From positions 1-64,000 of the forward strand of contig JAFTYM010000004.1 of assembly GCA_017461585.1 (NCBI GenBank): a stretch of DNA of 64,000 nt. The letters run 5' to 3'. The notes under the pieces were generated by a model. The model saw only the letters and a program-made list of their open reading frames with translations. It did no database searches and had not been told where the DNA came from. Each line of letters starts with the position of its first letter. Positions within the stretch are counted from its first letter, which is position 1. Source of the stretch: Oscillospiraceae bacterium. GTDB taxonomy: Bacteria; Bacillota; Clostridia; Oscillospirales; Oscillospiraceae. The position numbers were made by a program, and so were the translations under genes. Shown here piece by piece: positions 30,752 to 40,810 of this stretch.

Positions 30752-31963
30752 TTAGGTTCTGTAGTCGCCGTTGATTTTGACGTAATCGTATGTGAGGTCG
30801 CAGCCCCATGCGGTAGCACTTGCTGTGCCGCCGTTAAGCTCGACATCGATTTTTATCTCTTTCTCTGTCAAAACTTCCTTGGCAAACTCCTCGGAGAAAG
30901 GAACGCCGCGGCCGTTTTTGCATACAGGGAGAACTCCTGCCTCACTTCTGAAAGCTACATCTATCTTGTCAACGTCCACCTGTGCTCCGCTGTAACCGAT
31001 TGCACAGAGAATACGTCCCCAGTTTGCATCGGCGCCGAACATGGCGGATTTAACCAAAGCAGAGCAGATAACAGACTTGGAAACCGTTACCGCAACAGCT
31101 TTTGTCTCAGCGCCTGTGACATTGCACTCTAAGAGCTTCGTTGCGCCCTCTCCGTCTCCTGCGATCATTCGGCAGAGAGTTTTTGTGACTTCAGCAAGCG
31201 CTGCCTTGAAGGTGTCAAAATCCTCACCCTCGGAAACTATCATATCGTTTCCTGCCATGCCGTTTGCCAAAACAGAGACCATGTCGTTTGTGGATGTGTC
31301 ACCGTCTACGCTTACCATGTTGAAGCTGTCGTCAACATCGGCTGACAGAGCTTTTTGAAGCATCTCAGGAGAGATGGATACATCTGTTGTTACGAAAACC
31401 AGCATAGTTGCCATGTTGGGGTGGATCATACCGGAACCCTTTGCGATGCCGCCCACAGCACACTTTTTGCCGCCAATTTCAAAGGAAACAGCAGTAGCCT
31501 TGGGCACTACATCTGTTGTCATAATAGCAGCACAGGCATTTTCCGAGGAGACCTCAAGTCCTGCTGCCAGCGCAGGAAGACCGGCCGCAATAGGCTCAAT
31601 GTCAAGAGGCTGACCGATAACACCTGTTGAAGCGACGATGACATCGCTGTACGGGATGCCCGTCTCCTTTTCAACCAATCTGCACATCTCAAGGGCGATC
31701 TCCTCGCCGCCTAAGTTGCAGGTGTTTGCGTTGCCGCTGTTGCAGATCATTGCCTGTGCATAGCCGTCTGCCACGTTCTGCTTTGTAATGTGGATAGGCG
31801 CGCCCTTTACAAGGTTCTTTGTGTAAACGCAGGCTGCCGCAGCTCTCTTTTCGCTTACGATAAGGGCAAGATCCTTTTTGTCCCGGTTCTTGCGGATGCC
31901 GCAATGAACTCCGTTTGCCTTAAAACCTTTTGCCGCGCATACGCCGCCTTCAATATGTATCAT
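30752..31963 (-). CDS. argJ: Bifunctional ornithine acetyltransferase/N-acetylglutamate synthase
   Basis: 403 aa. The self-cleavage and catalytic threonine lies in KGSGMIHPNMATML, splitting alpha and beta chains; GVHCGIRKN and ICNSGNANTC are family blocks. It recycles the acetyl group from N-acetylornithine to glutamate. TAGGAG lies upstream of the ATG at 31963; the GTG at 31972 is too close to it. No separate argA or argE is seen, consistent with a cyclic pathway. Confidence 0.94.
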   Translation of the reverse strand: MIHIEGGVCAAKGFKANGVHCGIRKNRDKKDLALIVSEKRAAAACVYTKNLVKGAPIHITKQNVADGYAQAMICNSGNANTCNLGGEEIALEMCRLVEKETGIPYSDVIVASTGVIGQPLDIEPIAAGLPALAAGLEVSSENACAAIMTTDVVPKATAVSFEIGGKKCAVGGIAKGSGMIHPNMATMLVFVTTDVSISPEMLQKALSADVDDSFNMVSVDGDTSTNDMVSVLANGMAGNDMIVSEGEDFDTFKAALAEVTKTLCRMIAGDGEGATKLLECNVTGAETKAVAVTVSKSVICSALVKSAMFGADANWGRILCAIGYSGAQVDVDKIDVAFRSEAGVLPVCKNGRGVPFSEEFAKEVLTEKEIKIDVELNGGTASATAWGCDLTYDYVKINGDYRT

Positions 31964-31989
31964 TGTTATCACTCCTATAAGTGGATTGC

Positions 31990-32919
31990 TTAAAGTCCTG
32001 CTCTCTCGTCAAAGCCGAGCATAATGTTCATGTTCTGCACCGCCGCGCCTGACGCGCCTTTTCCGAGATTGTCGAAAACTGCGGTTACGGTTGTCTGCTC
32101 ATCAGTTCCGCAGACTATGAGTTTTAAGAAGTTTGTACCACCCAATGTGCTTGCATATATAACAGGCTCATCTCCGCCGAAGGGAGCCACCTGCACAAAA
32201 TATTCATCGCTGTAATATTCGGCTATTCTCTTATGAATTTCCTGTGCCGTGGGCTTACCCTTCAAAAGTCTGTTTTCCAGCATGACGGTCGTTGCCATTC
32301 CGCGGTAAAAGTCACCTAAAATGGGAGAAAATACGGGGTTAAAGTCCAGACCGCAGACCTTTTTCATTTCGGGCAGGTGCTTGTGCTTTAAGTTCGTGCC
32401 GTAAATTCTGTGAGACTCGTGGCGAACATCGCGGCTTAAGTCCTCATATTCGGCAATGAGCTTTTTGCCTCCGCCTGAGTAGCCTGTCAGGGAATAAGCC
32501 GTCACGGGATAGTCGGAAGGGAGAATATCAAGAGCGCGCAGGGCGTAAACAGAGCTTATAAAGCCTGTTGCGTGGCAGCCGGGATTTGCAACAAGTCTGC
32601 CGTCGGCTATAGCCTGCCTGTGCTTTTTTGAAAGCTCGGGAAATCCGTATGCCCAGCCATCAGCTGTTCTGTGGGCAGTTGATGCATCTATCATGCGTGT
32701 ATTGGGATTTTCCAAAAGCGCAACTGCTTCTCTTGCTGCATCGTCGGGCAGACAGAGGAAAACGATATCCGCCTCATTTATGAGCTTTTTGCGCTCGTTT
32801 ATATCTTTTCTCTTGTCCTCGTCAATGAGGATAAGCTCTATATCTGTTCGCGGTGAGAGTCGGTCATAAATCTCCAGGCCTGTTGTTCCCTCTCTGCCGT
32901 CGATAAAAATTTTATACAT
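31990..32919 (-). CDS. argC: N-acetyl-gamma-glutamyl-phosphate reductase (short type)
   Basis: 309 aa, the shorter form. N-terminal IDGREGTTGLEIYDRL; the catalytic cysteine is in VANPGCHATGF; it ends with GASGAAVQNMNIM. It reduces the phosphorylated intermediate from ArgB. It overlaps argH by 8 nt and precedes argJ. Confidence 0.93.
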   Translation of the reverse strand: MYKIFIDGREGTTGLEIYDRLSPRTDIELILIDEDKRKDINERKKLINEADIVFLCLPDDAAREAVALLENPNTRMIDASTAHRTADGWAYGFPELSKKHRQAIADGRLVANPGCHATGFISSVYALRALDILPSDYPVTAYSLTGYSGGGKKLIAEYEDLSRDVRHESHRIYGTNLKHKHLPEMKKVCGLDFNPVFSPILGDFYRGMATTVMLENRLLKGKPTAQEIHKRIAEYYSDEYFVQVAPFGGDEPVIYASTLGGTNFLKLIVCGTDEQTTVTAVFDNLGKGASGAAVQNMNIMLGFDERAGL

Positions 32920-34291
32920 TTTTCAAAAACTCCTCAACATAGGAAACCTGCTCTCTTACAGAGTCGGGGGATGTGCCGCCTTCGGAAATTCTGCGCTTTA
33001 CGCAGGTTTCAAGACTGATCTCCTCGTAAAGATCCTCTGCAAATACATCGGACAGCTTTTTATACTCTTCAAAGGGCATATCATCAAGTGTCCACTTCTT
33101 GTCGATACATAGCGCCACTATCTGACCGACCAGTTTATATGCATCTCTGAAGGGCACGCCCTTCTTTGTCATATAGTCTGCAAGGTCTGTTGCGTTTATA
33201 AATCCCTCAGAAGCTGCCTTTTTCATGTTTTCGGGCTTTACCTTCATGGTTCTCACCATGGGTGCAAAGACCTTAAGGCACATGATGACGGTGTCCATGC
33301 TGTCAAATACGGACTCCTTATCCTCCTGCATATCCTTGTTGTATGCAAGGGGCAGACCCTTCATAACTGTGAGGATACCCATAAGGTTTCCGTAAACTCT
33401 GCCTGTCTTGCCCCTCACCAGCTCTGCCATGTCGGAGTTTTTCTTCTGGGGCATGATGCTGGAGCCTGTTGTATAGGCATCGTCCAGTTCCACAAAGCGG
33501 AACTCCCATGACGACCAGAGAATTATCTCCTCGGAAAAACGGGACAGGTGCATCATAAGTGTGGCTGCTGCTGCGCAGAGCTCAATGCAGAAATCTCTGT
33601 CGGATACGCCGTCTATGCTGTTTACCGCAGCGCCGTCAAAGCCAAGCTCTTTTGCGGTCATCTGTCGGTCAATATTATATGTTGTTCCCGCAAGTGCGCC
33701 CGAACCTAAGGGAGATACATTCATTCTCTTAAGTGCGTCTTTGAATCTGTCTATGTCACGGGTCAGCATCATGGCATACGCCATAAGGGCATGGCCGAAT
33801 GTGATAGGCTGACCGCGCTGAAGATGTGTATATCCGGGCATGATAGTCTCGGCATTTTTAAGTGCCTGCTCGCAGACAGCTTCTGCCAGTTCCTTGACAA
33901 GCCCGATTATCTCATTGCCGCAGTCGCGCAGGTACATGCGTATATCCAGCGCCACCTGATCGTTTCGGCTTCTCGCCGTGTGAAGGCGCTTTCCTGCGTC
34001 GCCCACGCGGTGAGTAAGCTCGCCCTCAATAAAGCTGTGGATATCTTCAGCTTCCCAATCGAAGTCTAATTTGCCGCTTTCTAAATCCGCTAAAATTTCT
34101 GAAAGACCTGCGATGATGGTGTCGGTATCTTCCTGAGAGATTATACCCTTTGCACCCAGCATAGCTGCGTGTGCCATGCTGCCTGTAATATCCTGCTTAT
34201 ACATACGGCTGTCGAAGCGTATGGATGAGTTAAAATCGTTTGCTGTGCTGTCCAGCTCTTTAGAAAAACGTCCTGCCCAGAGTTTAGACAT
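32912..34291 (-). CDS. argH: Argininosuccinate lyase
   Basis: 459 aa fumarase/aspartase-superfamily protein with the signature GSSIMPQKKNSD, TARSRNDQVA and GYTHLQRGQPITFGH. It splits argininosuccinate to arginine and fumarate. It follows argG after a 75-bp spacer containing a hairpin. Confidence 0.95.
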   Translation of the reverse strand: MSKLWAGRFSKELDSTANDFNSSIRFDSRMYKQDITGSMAHAAMLGAKGIISQEDTDTIIAGLSEILADLESGKLDFDWEAEDIHSFIEGELTHRVGDAGKRLHTARSRNDQVALDIRMYLRDCGNEIIGLVKELAEAVCEQALKNAETIMPGYTHLQRGQPITFGHALMAYAMMLTRDIDRFKDALKRMNVSPLGSGALAGTTYNIDRQMTAKELGFDGAAVNSIDGVSDRDFCIELCAAAATLMMHLSRFSEEIILWSSWEFRFVELDDAYTTGSSIMPQKKNSDMAELVRGKTGRVYGNLMGILTVMKGLPLAYNKDMQEDKESVFDSMDTVIMCLKVFAPMVRTMKVKPENMKKAASEGFINATDLADYMTKKGVPFRDAYKLVGQIVALCIDKKWTLDDMPFEEYKKLSDVFAEDLYEEISLETCVKRRISEGGTSPDSVREQVSYVEEFLKNV

Positions 34292-34320
34292 ATCTTTGCG
34301 CTCCTTTTAAATAATTCAAA

Positions 34321-34352
34321 CACGCCATTTCCGCAAAGGCGGAAATGACGTG
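34321..34352 (-). terminator. Intercistronic hairpin between argG and argH
   Basis: CACGCCATTTCCGC/GCGGAAATGACGTG with a 4-nt loop and no T run, so more likely an mRNA processing or stability element than a full terminator. Confidence 0.4.
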
Positions 34353-34366
34353 TATAATTTTGCAAG

Positions 34367-35587
34367 TTACTTGTTCTTCTGATCAAGCATGGCCTTAACC
34401 TTGATGGGCAGACCGTAGAGGTTGATGAAGCCCTCTGCATCCTTCTGGTTGTAGTCGCTTTCGCCGAAGGTTGCGATGTCTTCAGAGTACAGGCTGTAGT
34501 CGCTCCATACACCTGCTTTGATGATGTTGCCCTTGTAGAGTTTCAGCTTAACTGTACCTGTAACTGTCTCCTGTGTCTTGTTTACAAATGCGTCAAGAGC
34601 CTCCTTCAGAGGTGTGTACCACTGACCGTTGTAAACAAGCTCTGCGTATGTGATGGAGAGTTCCTGCTTCTTGTGAGCTGTCATTTTGTCGAGGCAGACT
34701 GTCTCAAGATAGCTGTGTGCCTTGTAGAGTATAGTTCCGCCCGGAGTTTCGTAAACACCGCGGCACTTCATGCCGACGAGACGGTTTTCTACGATATCAA
34801 GGAGACCTACGCCGTGCTTGCCGCCAAGCTCGTTGAGCTTCAGAATGATCTCCTTTGCGCTCATCTTCTCGCCATTAAGTGCTGTAGGTGTGCCCTGTAC
34901 AAAATCAAGTGTCAGATATTCGGGCTCATCGGGAGCCTGCTCGGGAGATACGCTCATCTCAAGGAAGCCGGGCTTGTTGTACTGAGGCTCGTTTCCTGTA
35001 TCCTCAAGATCAAGACCCTCGTGGGAAAGGTGCCACAGGTTCTTATCCTTGGAGTAGTTTGTCTCACGGTTTATCTTAAGAGGTACATTGTGTGCCTCTG
35101 CGTAATCGATCTCTTCCTCACGGGACTTGATATCCCACTCACGCCAGGGAGCGATGATCTTCATGTCGGGAGCGAAGTGCTTTACTGTCAGCTCAAAACG
35201 AACCTGGTCGTTGCCCTTACCTGTGCAGCCGTGGCAGATAGCATCTGCGCCCTCCTGGAGGACAATTTCAACAAGACGCTTTGCGATAACGGGACGTGCT
35301 GTGGATGTACCGAGGAGATAGTCCTCGTAAATTGCGCCTGCCTTCATTGTAGGGATGATGAAATCGTCAACGAACTCGTCTGTCAGGTCCTCGATGTAAA
35401 TCTTGGAAGCACCTGTCTTAATTGCCTTTTCTTCAAGGCCTTCAAGCTCGTCAGCCTGACCGACGTTGCCGGAAACGGCGATAACTTCGCAGTTGTTATA
35501 GTTTTCCTTCAGCCAGGGAATAATAACGGATGTATCAAGACCGCCTGAATAAGCGAGAACTACTTTTTTGATTGTATTTTTATTCAT
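34367..35587 (-). CDS. argG: Argininosuccinate synthase
   Basis: 406 aa. The P-loop-like [12 protein letters not shown] (residues about 10-21), [15 protein letters not shown] and [11 protein letters not shown] are standard. It joins citrulline and aspartate with ATP. The ATG at 35587 has GGAGG upstream; the in-frame extension to 35629 would start inside the promoter. First gene of the seven-gene arginine operon. Confidence 0.95.
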   Translation of the reverse strand: MNKNTIKKVVLAYSGGLDTSVIIPWLKENYNNCEVIAVSGNVGQADELEGLEEKAIKTGASKIYIEDLTDEFVDDFIIPTMKAGAIYEDYLLGTSTARPVIAKRLVEIVLQEGADAICHGCTGKGNDQVRFELTVKHFAPDMKIIAPWREWDIKSREEEIDYAEAHNVPLKINRETNYSKDKNLWHLSHEGLDLEDTGNEPQYNKPGFLEMSVSPEQAPDEPEYLTLDFVQGTPTALNGEKMSAKEIILKLNELGGKHGVGLLDIVENRLVGMKCRGVYETPGGTILYKAHSYLETVCLDKMTAHKKQELSITYAELVYNGQWYTPLKEALDAFVNKTQETVTGTVKLKLYKGNIIKAGVWSDYSLYSEDIATFGESDYNQKDAEGFINLYGLPIKVKAMLDQKNK

Positions 35588-35620
35588 GAAATTTTGCCTC
35601 CATTCATATACGTGGGTATA

Positions 35621-35649
35621 ATTATGCACCCTTACGATGAATAAGTCAA
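35621..35649 (-). promoter_or_regulatory. Promoter of the arginine operon
   Basis: Minus-strand TTGACT (35644-35649), a 17-bp spacer, CATAAT (35621-35626). The sequence GGGTATAATTATGCACCC overlapping the -10 has partial dyad symmetry and an AT-rich core like an ArgR/AhrC box, but the match is weak. The remaining gap to 35870 is AT-rich with no gene. Confidence 0.6.
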
Positions 35650-35840
35650 GTATTTTTTACACTAAAGTGATACTTCGTTATCCAGTACAATTCCCCCTCT
35701 TTTCGGGTCAATTTCTTTGTAAATTTTGACTTATACATATAATTTAAACTATCGTTTATGCCTTTTCGCTTTCTTTCTCATAAAACACTACATTACTTTC
35801 GCCTGTGAATACGCGATGAATTTATGCATAAAAAGTGAAT

Positions 35841-35869
35841 AAAGCTCACAGCAAACTGCCGTGAGCTTT
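35841..35869 (-). terminator. Hairpin after MATE gene
   Basis: AAAGCTCAC/GTGAGCTTT with an 11-nt loop; on the minus strand ATTCACTTTTTA follows, so termination is plausible but not strong. Confidence 0.5.
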
Positions 35870-35874
35870 AAATC

Positions 35875-37245
35875 TTATCCATTGATTATAGGTTTGAAAG
35901 TCCGCCACTTTCCGCTTATGTAATAGCCCATGGCAATTATCATCGTCATAAGAGCTGCCAGAGTTGCACCCCACCAGACGCCCCAGACGCCAAGATCAAG
36001 CACAACGCCCATGAGCAGAACAAGGCCGATTCTTGCCACCACACCGTCCATTATGCCCATAAACAGGCTCATTTTCGCGTTGCCTATGCCGTTTATAAGT
36101 GAAACGCCCGGCTGCATAAAGGCAAAGAGGAAGAATGTCACAAAGTTTATGACCATATATTTCGGCGCCATCGCCAGCACCTCAGGGCTTGTGTCAAAAA
36201 TTCCGAACACAGCCTCGGGGAAAGCAAGACAAATTCCTCCAAGTACGGTACACACAACAAGCAGGAACCAGAAGCTGCATGCAAATACCTTGTTCACTCT
36301 GTCATAGCGTCCTGCACCTACATTCTGACCTATCATGGTAGACGATGCCGTACCGACAGCGCTGCTGAGAATTGCTATTATCATTCTCAGCTTTGTTCCG
36401 ATACCGGAAACGGCAGATGCGATAACACCGTATCCGTTGATAAGGGTGTTCACAACAAGACCGGATATGCATACCGCGATCTGCTGCAGAGCCATGGGCA
36501 TTCCCAGCTTTACAAGCATACCGAGGGACTTCATGTCGATTTTAAAGCTTGCAGGCTTAAAGTCAAAGCCAAAGGACTCCTTGTGTCTGTAGAGATAAAA
36601 CAGAGAGAATATGAAAGATACGCCCTGTCCGATGACCGTCGCAAGAGCCGCCCCCATAGCGCCCATCTCAAACACCGCAATAAACAGCAGATCCAGCACA
36701 ATGTTTACAACGGTTGCGATCGCAATGAAAATAAGAGGTCTTTTTCCGTCTCCCATGCCGCGTAGAATGGAGCTTAAGGCATTATATCCGAAGATGAATA
36801 TAAGGCCCAGGAAGCACACGACAAGATAATCCACCGCCATGTCATAAGCCTCTGCAGGGGTGTTTATAACATTAAGACACCACTTTGCAACAGAGAGTGC
36901 TATAACCGTCAGAACCACAGCAAACAAAATCATAAATGACAGCATCGTGCCGATGGTTCGCTTCAACAGTTCCTTTTCGTTCTTTCCGACATACTGAGAA
37001 ATGATTACCTGTCCTGCGCTGCAAAGACCCATGCTGAACGAGGTGAACAGCATCATGATATCTCCGCCGTTTGCCACCGCAGAGATGCCTGCGCTGCCCA
37101 CAAACTGACCGACAACTACCATATCCACAATGTTGTAAACCATCTGCAGCATATTTGCCAGCAGCAGCGGTACAGCAAAGCGGATGAGCTGAGAAAAAAC
37201 ATTTCCGCTGGTAAGGTCGGTGACCATTGATTTCTTGGAATCCAT
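35875..37245 (-). CDS. MATE family efflux transporter
   Basis: 456 aa with about 12 membrane segments in two similar halves. VPLLLANMLQMVYNIVDMVVVGQFVG is the usual MATE start (cut here to its core residues about 20-45). Members export drugs or metabolites using a sodium or proton gradient. GAGGAGGG lies before the ATG at 37245; the frame extension to 37284 is not supported. Substrate unknown. Confidence 0.87.
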   Translation of the reverse strand: MDSKKSMVTDLTSGNVFSQLIRFAVPLLLANMLQMVYNIVDMVVVGQFVGSAGISAVANGGDIMMLFTSFSMGLCSAGQVIISQYVGKNEKELLKRTIGTMLSFMILFAVVLTVIALSVAKWCLNVINTPAEAYDMAVDYLVVCFLGLIFIFGYNALSSILRGMGDGKRPLIFIAIATVVNIVLDLLFIAVFEMGAMGAALATVIGQGVSFIFSLFYLYRHKESFGFDFKPASFKIDMKSLGMLVKLGMPMALQQIAVCISGLVVNTLINGYGVIASAVSGIGTKLRMIIAILSSAVGTASSTMIGQNVGAGRYDRVNKVFACSFWFLLVVCTVLGGICLAFPEAVFGIFDTSPEVLAMAPKYMVINFVTFFLFAFMQPGVSLINGIGNAKMSLFMGIMDGVVARIGLVLLMGVVLDLGVWGVWWGATLAALMTMIIAMGYYISGKWRTFKPIING

Positions 37246-37284
37246 TTTCACCCTCCTCAATATTATTTTAAAAAATTTTAGCAC

Positions 37285-37316
37285 TTCACATCGGTGATGT
37301 AAACATCATGTTTGAA
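37285..37316. promoter_or_regulatory. Candidate operator between MATE and CBS genes
   Basis: Dyad centred on GATGT-AA-ACATC (37296-37307) with looser outer arms TTCACATC and CATGTTTGAA. It overlaps the -35 box of the CBS promoter and lies 40 bp upstream of the MATE start. Confidence 0.3.
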
Positions 37317-37341
37317 GCAATCTAAAAATGGATAGTATTAT
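37312..37341 (+). promoter_or_regulatory. Promoter of the CBS-domain gene
   Basis: TTGAAG (37312-37317), an 18-bp spacer, TATTAT (37336-37341). Confidence 0.6.
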
Positions 37342-37372
37342 TTTATACTACTTAAAACGGAGGATTTTACTT

Positions 37373-37804
37373 ATGCTGGTAAAAGATGTCATGACAAAAA
37401 ATCTCATAACCGCTAATCAAACTGACTCATCAGCGAGAGCTGCCCGTCTGCTTTACCGCCACAACATCGGCTCTGTGGCAGTTTTAGGCGAGGGTGGAAA
37501 GATCAAGGGAATCGTCACAGACCGCGACCTTGCCCTGCGGTGCATTGCCGCGGAAAATGACCCCGAGGAGACCTCTTTGCAGGATGTTATGTCCCGCTGC
37601 GTCATAACCTGTGAGGCAAATGACAGCCTTGAAGATGCAGTCAAAAAGATGGAGAACGCGCAGATACGCCGCCTTCCCGTTACGGATAACGGAAAACCTG
37701 TGGGTATGCTCACTCTGGGAGACATCGCAAAGCGGAAAGACTGCACACAAACAGCAGCCCATGCCCTTTCGGAAATATCCTCAAATCTCCACAAATTGTC
37801 GTAG
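37373..37804 (+). CDS. CBS-pair domain protein
   Basis: 143 aa made of two CBS motifs: VKDVMTKNLITANQ...GIVTDRDLALRC and VMSRCVITCEAND...GMLTLGDIAKR. CBS pairs bind adenosyl ligands such as AMP, ATP or SAM and regulate partners; no effector domain is attached. GGAGG precedes the ATG at 37373; the frame extension to 37328 would begin before the transcription start. Confidence 0.85.
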   Translation: MLVKDVMTKNLITANQTDSSARAARLLYRHNIGSVAVLGEGGKIKGIVTDRDLALRCIAAENDPEETSLQDVMSRCVITCEANDSLEDAVKKMENAQIRRLPVTDNGKPVGMLTLGDIAKRKDCTQTAAHALSEISSNLHKLS

Positions 37805-37821
37805 TTTCAATGTTTTTTCTG

Positions 37822-37849
37822 TTGACAGCCTTAGAAAATGTGTTAAAAT
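37822..37849 (+). promoter_or_regulatory. Promoter of the alaS T-box leader
   Basis: TTGACA (37822-37827), a 16-bp spacer, TAAAAT (37844-37849), just upstream of the T-box RNA. Confidence 0.75.
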
Positions 37850-37860
37850 ATTTTGGTGAT

Positions 37861-38102
37861 ATGTTAAATGCTGTGATAAAGTCAGCTGTTTTGGATCTTC
37901 TCAGCGAGGGCGGAAACGGTGGAAGCCGCCTGAAGTTAAGCCATTACGGCACGCCGCTTTTGAGCTGCCCGGGATGACCGGGACGTTTCATCCACGTTAA
38001 AAGATGACTTGAGATTGTCTGCGTTTCGCAGGCAAATTAGGGTGGTACCGCGAAGCTAATGCTTTGCCCCTATTGCTATGGGGGCAAAGCTTATTTTTTT
38101 GC
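37861..38102 (+). promoter_or_regulatory. T-box riboswitch upstream of alaS
   Basis: The T-box sequence AGGGTGGTACCGCG is at 38039-38052. Stem I carries the distal-loop pattern GGTGGAAGCC near 37917-37926. By alignment with the valS leader, the specifier would be GCC (37953-37955), an alanine codon, six nt before GAGCTG; this is less certain than the T-box itself. The leader ends in a terminator, GCTTTGCCCC/GGGGCAAAGC followed by a T run (to about 38100). Uncharged tRNA-Ala would favour the antiterminator and alaS expression. Confidence 0.88.
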
Positions 38103-38155
38103 GGAATACCGCCTGTTAAATTCATAATTTTTAACACTTGACGGAGGTTTTTTGA

Positions 38156-40798
38156 ATGAAAAAGTTCGGCTTAAACGAGCTGCGCGAAATGTACCTTTCC
38201 TTCTTTGAGACAAAGGGACATCTTCGCCTTCCCAGCTTCTCCCTTATCCCCCAGAACGACGCATCCCTGCTGCTCATCAACTCCGGTATGGCTCCCTTAA
38301 AGCCCTACTTCACAGGTGAGCAGGTCCCCCCCAGAAGAAGAGTTACAACCTGCCAGAAGTGCATCCGTACAGGCGACATCGAGAACATTGGTAAAACAGC
38401 CCGTCACGGCACATACTTCGAAATGCTTGGTAACTTCTCCTTCGGTGACTACTTTAAGCACGAAGCTATTGCATGGAGCTGGGAGTTCCTCACATCTCCC
38501 GACTGGATCGGTCTTGACCCCGACAGACTCTACCCCTCTATCTATGTAGACGACGACGAGGCTTTTGACATCTGGAACAAGGAGATCGGCATCCCTGCAG
38601 ACCGCATTTTCCGCTTTGGTAAAGAGGATAACTTCTGGGAGCACGGCTCCGGTCCCTGCGGCCCCTGCTCTGAGATCTACTATGACCGCGGCGAAGAGTT
38701 CGGCTGCGGAAAGCCCGACTGTAAGGTCGGCTGCGATTGTGACCGCTTCATGGAAGTATGGAACAACGTTTTCTCCCAGTTCAACAATGACGGCAACGGC
38801 AACTACACAGAGCTTGTTCAGAAGAACATCGACACAGGTATGGGTCTTGAGCGTCTTGCATGTGTATGTCAGGGTGTAGACAGCCTGTTTGACGTTGACA
38901 CAGTTATGAACATCACAAACAAGGTCTCCTCTATCACAGGCGCAACATACGGTCAGAGCCACAAGACAGACGTTTCCCTGCGTGTTATCACAGACCACAT
39001 CCGCTCTTCCACAATGATGATCTGCGACGGCGTTCTCCCCTCCAACGAGGGCAGAGGCTACGTTCTCAGAAGACTCCTCAGAAGAGCTGCACGTCACGGC
39101 AAGATGCTGGGCGTAAACGATCCCTTCCTGTTTGAGGTTTGCGAGACAGTTATCGGCGAAAACCGCACAGCATATCCCGACCTCGTAGAAAAGCAGGATT
39201 ACATCATCCGCGTTATCAAAACAGAGGAAGAGAACTTTGCAAAGACAATCGACGCAGGTCTTTCCATTCTTAACTCCGTTATCGCAGAGCACAAGGAAAA
39301 GGGCCTTACAACCTTCTCCGGTGCTGATACATTCAAGCTCTACGACACATACGGATTCCCCATCGACCTTACAGAAGAGATCGTAGAGGAAAACGGCATG
39401 ACAATCGACAGAGCTGAGTTTGATAACCTCATGAACGAGCAGAGAACAAGAGCAAGAAAGGCAAGAGAGGCTCTGGGCGATCTTGCATGGGCAGGTATTG
39501 ATCTCGGTCTTGCTCCCACTCCCACAGAGTTCACAGGTTATGATAAGACAGAGGACGAGGGCAAGATCCTTGCAATCGTAACAGACGGTGAGCTCTGCTC
39601 CTCCATCCGTGACGGCGAAGAGGGTATCATCGTTCTTGACAAGACTCCTTTCTATGCTGAAATGGGCGGTCAGACCGCTGACCACGGCGTCATCACCTTC
39701 GACGGCAGCGACTTTAAGGTAACTAACGTTCAGAAGGACAAGGGCGGCAAGTACCTGCACCACGGCGTTATGACTTCAGGTAAGCTGGAAGTTGACGACA
39801 CAGTTACAGCTTCTATCTGTACAGAGCGCCGCAACGCCATCATGCGTGCACACTCTGCAACCCACCTTCTCCAGAAGGCTCTTCAGGAAGTTCTTGGCAA
39901 CCACGTACATCAGGCAGGCTCTCTCGTCGAGCCCGACCGTCTCCGCTTTGACTTCACACACTTCGCTGCTGTTACACCTGAGGAACTGGACAAGATCCAG
40001 ACAATCGTTAATGACGCTATTTTAAGCGGCTACGATATCGACATCCGTGAGATGCCCATCGACGAGGCAAGAGCACAGGGTGCTACCGCACTTTTCGGTG
40101 AGAAGTACGGCGATGTTGTCCGCGTTGTAAACATGGGCGGCTACTCTGTTGAGCTCTGCGGCGGTACACACCTCAACAACACAGCAAAGGCAGGCTCCTT
40201 CCGCATTATGAGCGAGTTCTCCGTTGCGTCCGGTGTTCGCCGTATCGAGGCTATCACAGGTAAGGAAACTATCGCAGTTATGAGCGCAAACCAGCAGAGA
40301 ATCATTAATCTGGCTGTTGCTCTTAAGGTAAACAACCTTGCAGAGCTTGAAGCTAAGGCTGAGAGCTATGTAAACGAGATCAAGGAAATGAAGCGCATCA
40401 TTGATGTATTCAAGGCTAAGGAAGCAGTTTCCGAGGCAGAGCAGTTCCTCGTCGGCGCAAAGCAGATTTCCGGCGTCAAGGTCGTTACAGCTTCTATCGG
40501 CTCTGCAGGTGCAGACAAGCTCCGTCAGCTGGGCGACTACCTGCGCGATAAGGACGAGACAGTTGTTGCTGTTTTAGCTGCTGTTAACGAGGACAAGATC
40601 ACATTCCTCGCTTCCTGCGGCAAGGCTGCTGTCGCTCAGGGCGTCAAGGCCGGCGACATCATCAAGCACGTAACAAAGATTTGCGGCGGTTCCGGCGGCG
40701 GCAAGCCCGACTCTGCAATGGGCGGCGGCAAGGATGTTCTTAAGCTTGACGACGCACTTGCTGCTGTTGACGATTTTGTAGCTTCCAAGCTTGGTTAA
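38156..40798 (+). CDS. alaS: Alanine-tRNA ligase
   Basis: 880 aa, the normal length. The class II catalytic core occupies about 1-450 (YLSFFETKGHLRLPSFSL, GPCGPCSEIYYDRG), and the editing domain holds the zinc ligands HSATHLLQ and CGGTHLN. The C-terminal part has the glycine-rich GGSGGGKPDSAMGGGKD. It charges tRNA-Ala and hydrolyses mischarged product. The ATG follows GGAGG. Expression is controlled by the T-box leader directly upstream. Confidence 0.96.
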   Translation: MKKFGLNELREMYLSFFETKGHLRLPSFSLIPQNDASLLLINSGMAPLKPYFTGEQVPPRRRVTTCQKCIRTGDIENIGKTARHGTYFEMLGNFSFGDYFKHEAIAWSWEFLTSPDWIGLDPDRLYPSIYVDDDEAFDIWNKEIGIPADRIFRFGKEDNFWEHGSGPCGPCSEIYYDRGEEFGCGKPDCKVGCDCDRFMEVWNNVFSQFNNDGNGNYTELVQKNIDTGMGLERLACVCQGVDSLFDVDTVMNITNKVSSITGATYGQSHKTDVSLRVITDHIRSSTMMICDGVLPSNEGRGYVLRRLLRRAARHGKMLGVNDPFLFEVCETVIGENRTAYPDLVEKQDYIIRVIKTEEENFAKTIDAGLSILNSVIAEHKEKGLTTFSGADTFKLYDTYGFPIDLTEEIVEENGMTIDRAEFDNLMNEQRTRARKAREALGDLAWAGIDLGLAPTPTEFTGYDKTEDEGKILAIVTDGELCSSIRDGEEGIIVLDKTPFYAEMGGQTADHGVITFDGSDFKVTNVQKDKGGKYLHHGVMTSGKLEVDDTVTASICTERRNAIMRAHSATHLLQKALQEVLGNHVHQAGSLVEPDRLRFDFTHFAAVTPEELDKIQTIVNDAILSGYDIDIREMPIDEARAQGATALFGEKYGDVVRVVNMGGYSVELCGGTHLNNTAKAGSFRIMSEFSVASGVRRIEAITGKETIAVMSANQQRIINLAVALKVNNLAELEAKAESYVNEIKEMKRIIDVFKAKEAVSEAEQFLVGAKQISGVKVVTASIGSAGADKLRQLGDYLRDKDETVVAVLAAVNEDKITFLASCGKAAVAQGVKAGDIIKHVTKICGGSGGGKPDSAMGGGKDVLKLDDALAAVDDFVASKLG

Positions 40799-40810
40799 GG
40801 AGATTTGATT

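Noticed and set aside
34141-34512. Additional frame spanning the argG-argH gap
   Set aside because: It overlaps both genes on the same strand in another frame and has no family features.
38297-39763. Long open frame (488 codons) on the strand opposite alaS
   Set aside because: Antisense shadow of a biased-codon gene; no ribosome site or plausible protein (Cys/Val-rich, low complexity), and alaS is unambiguous.
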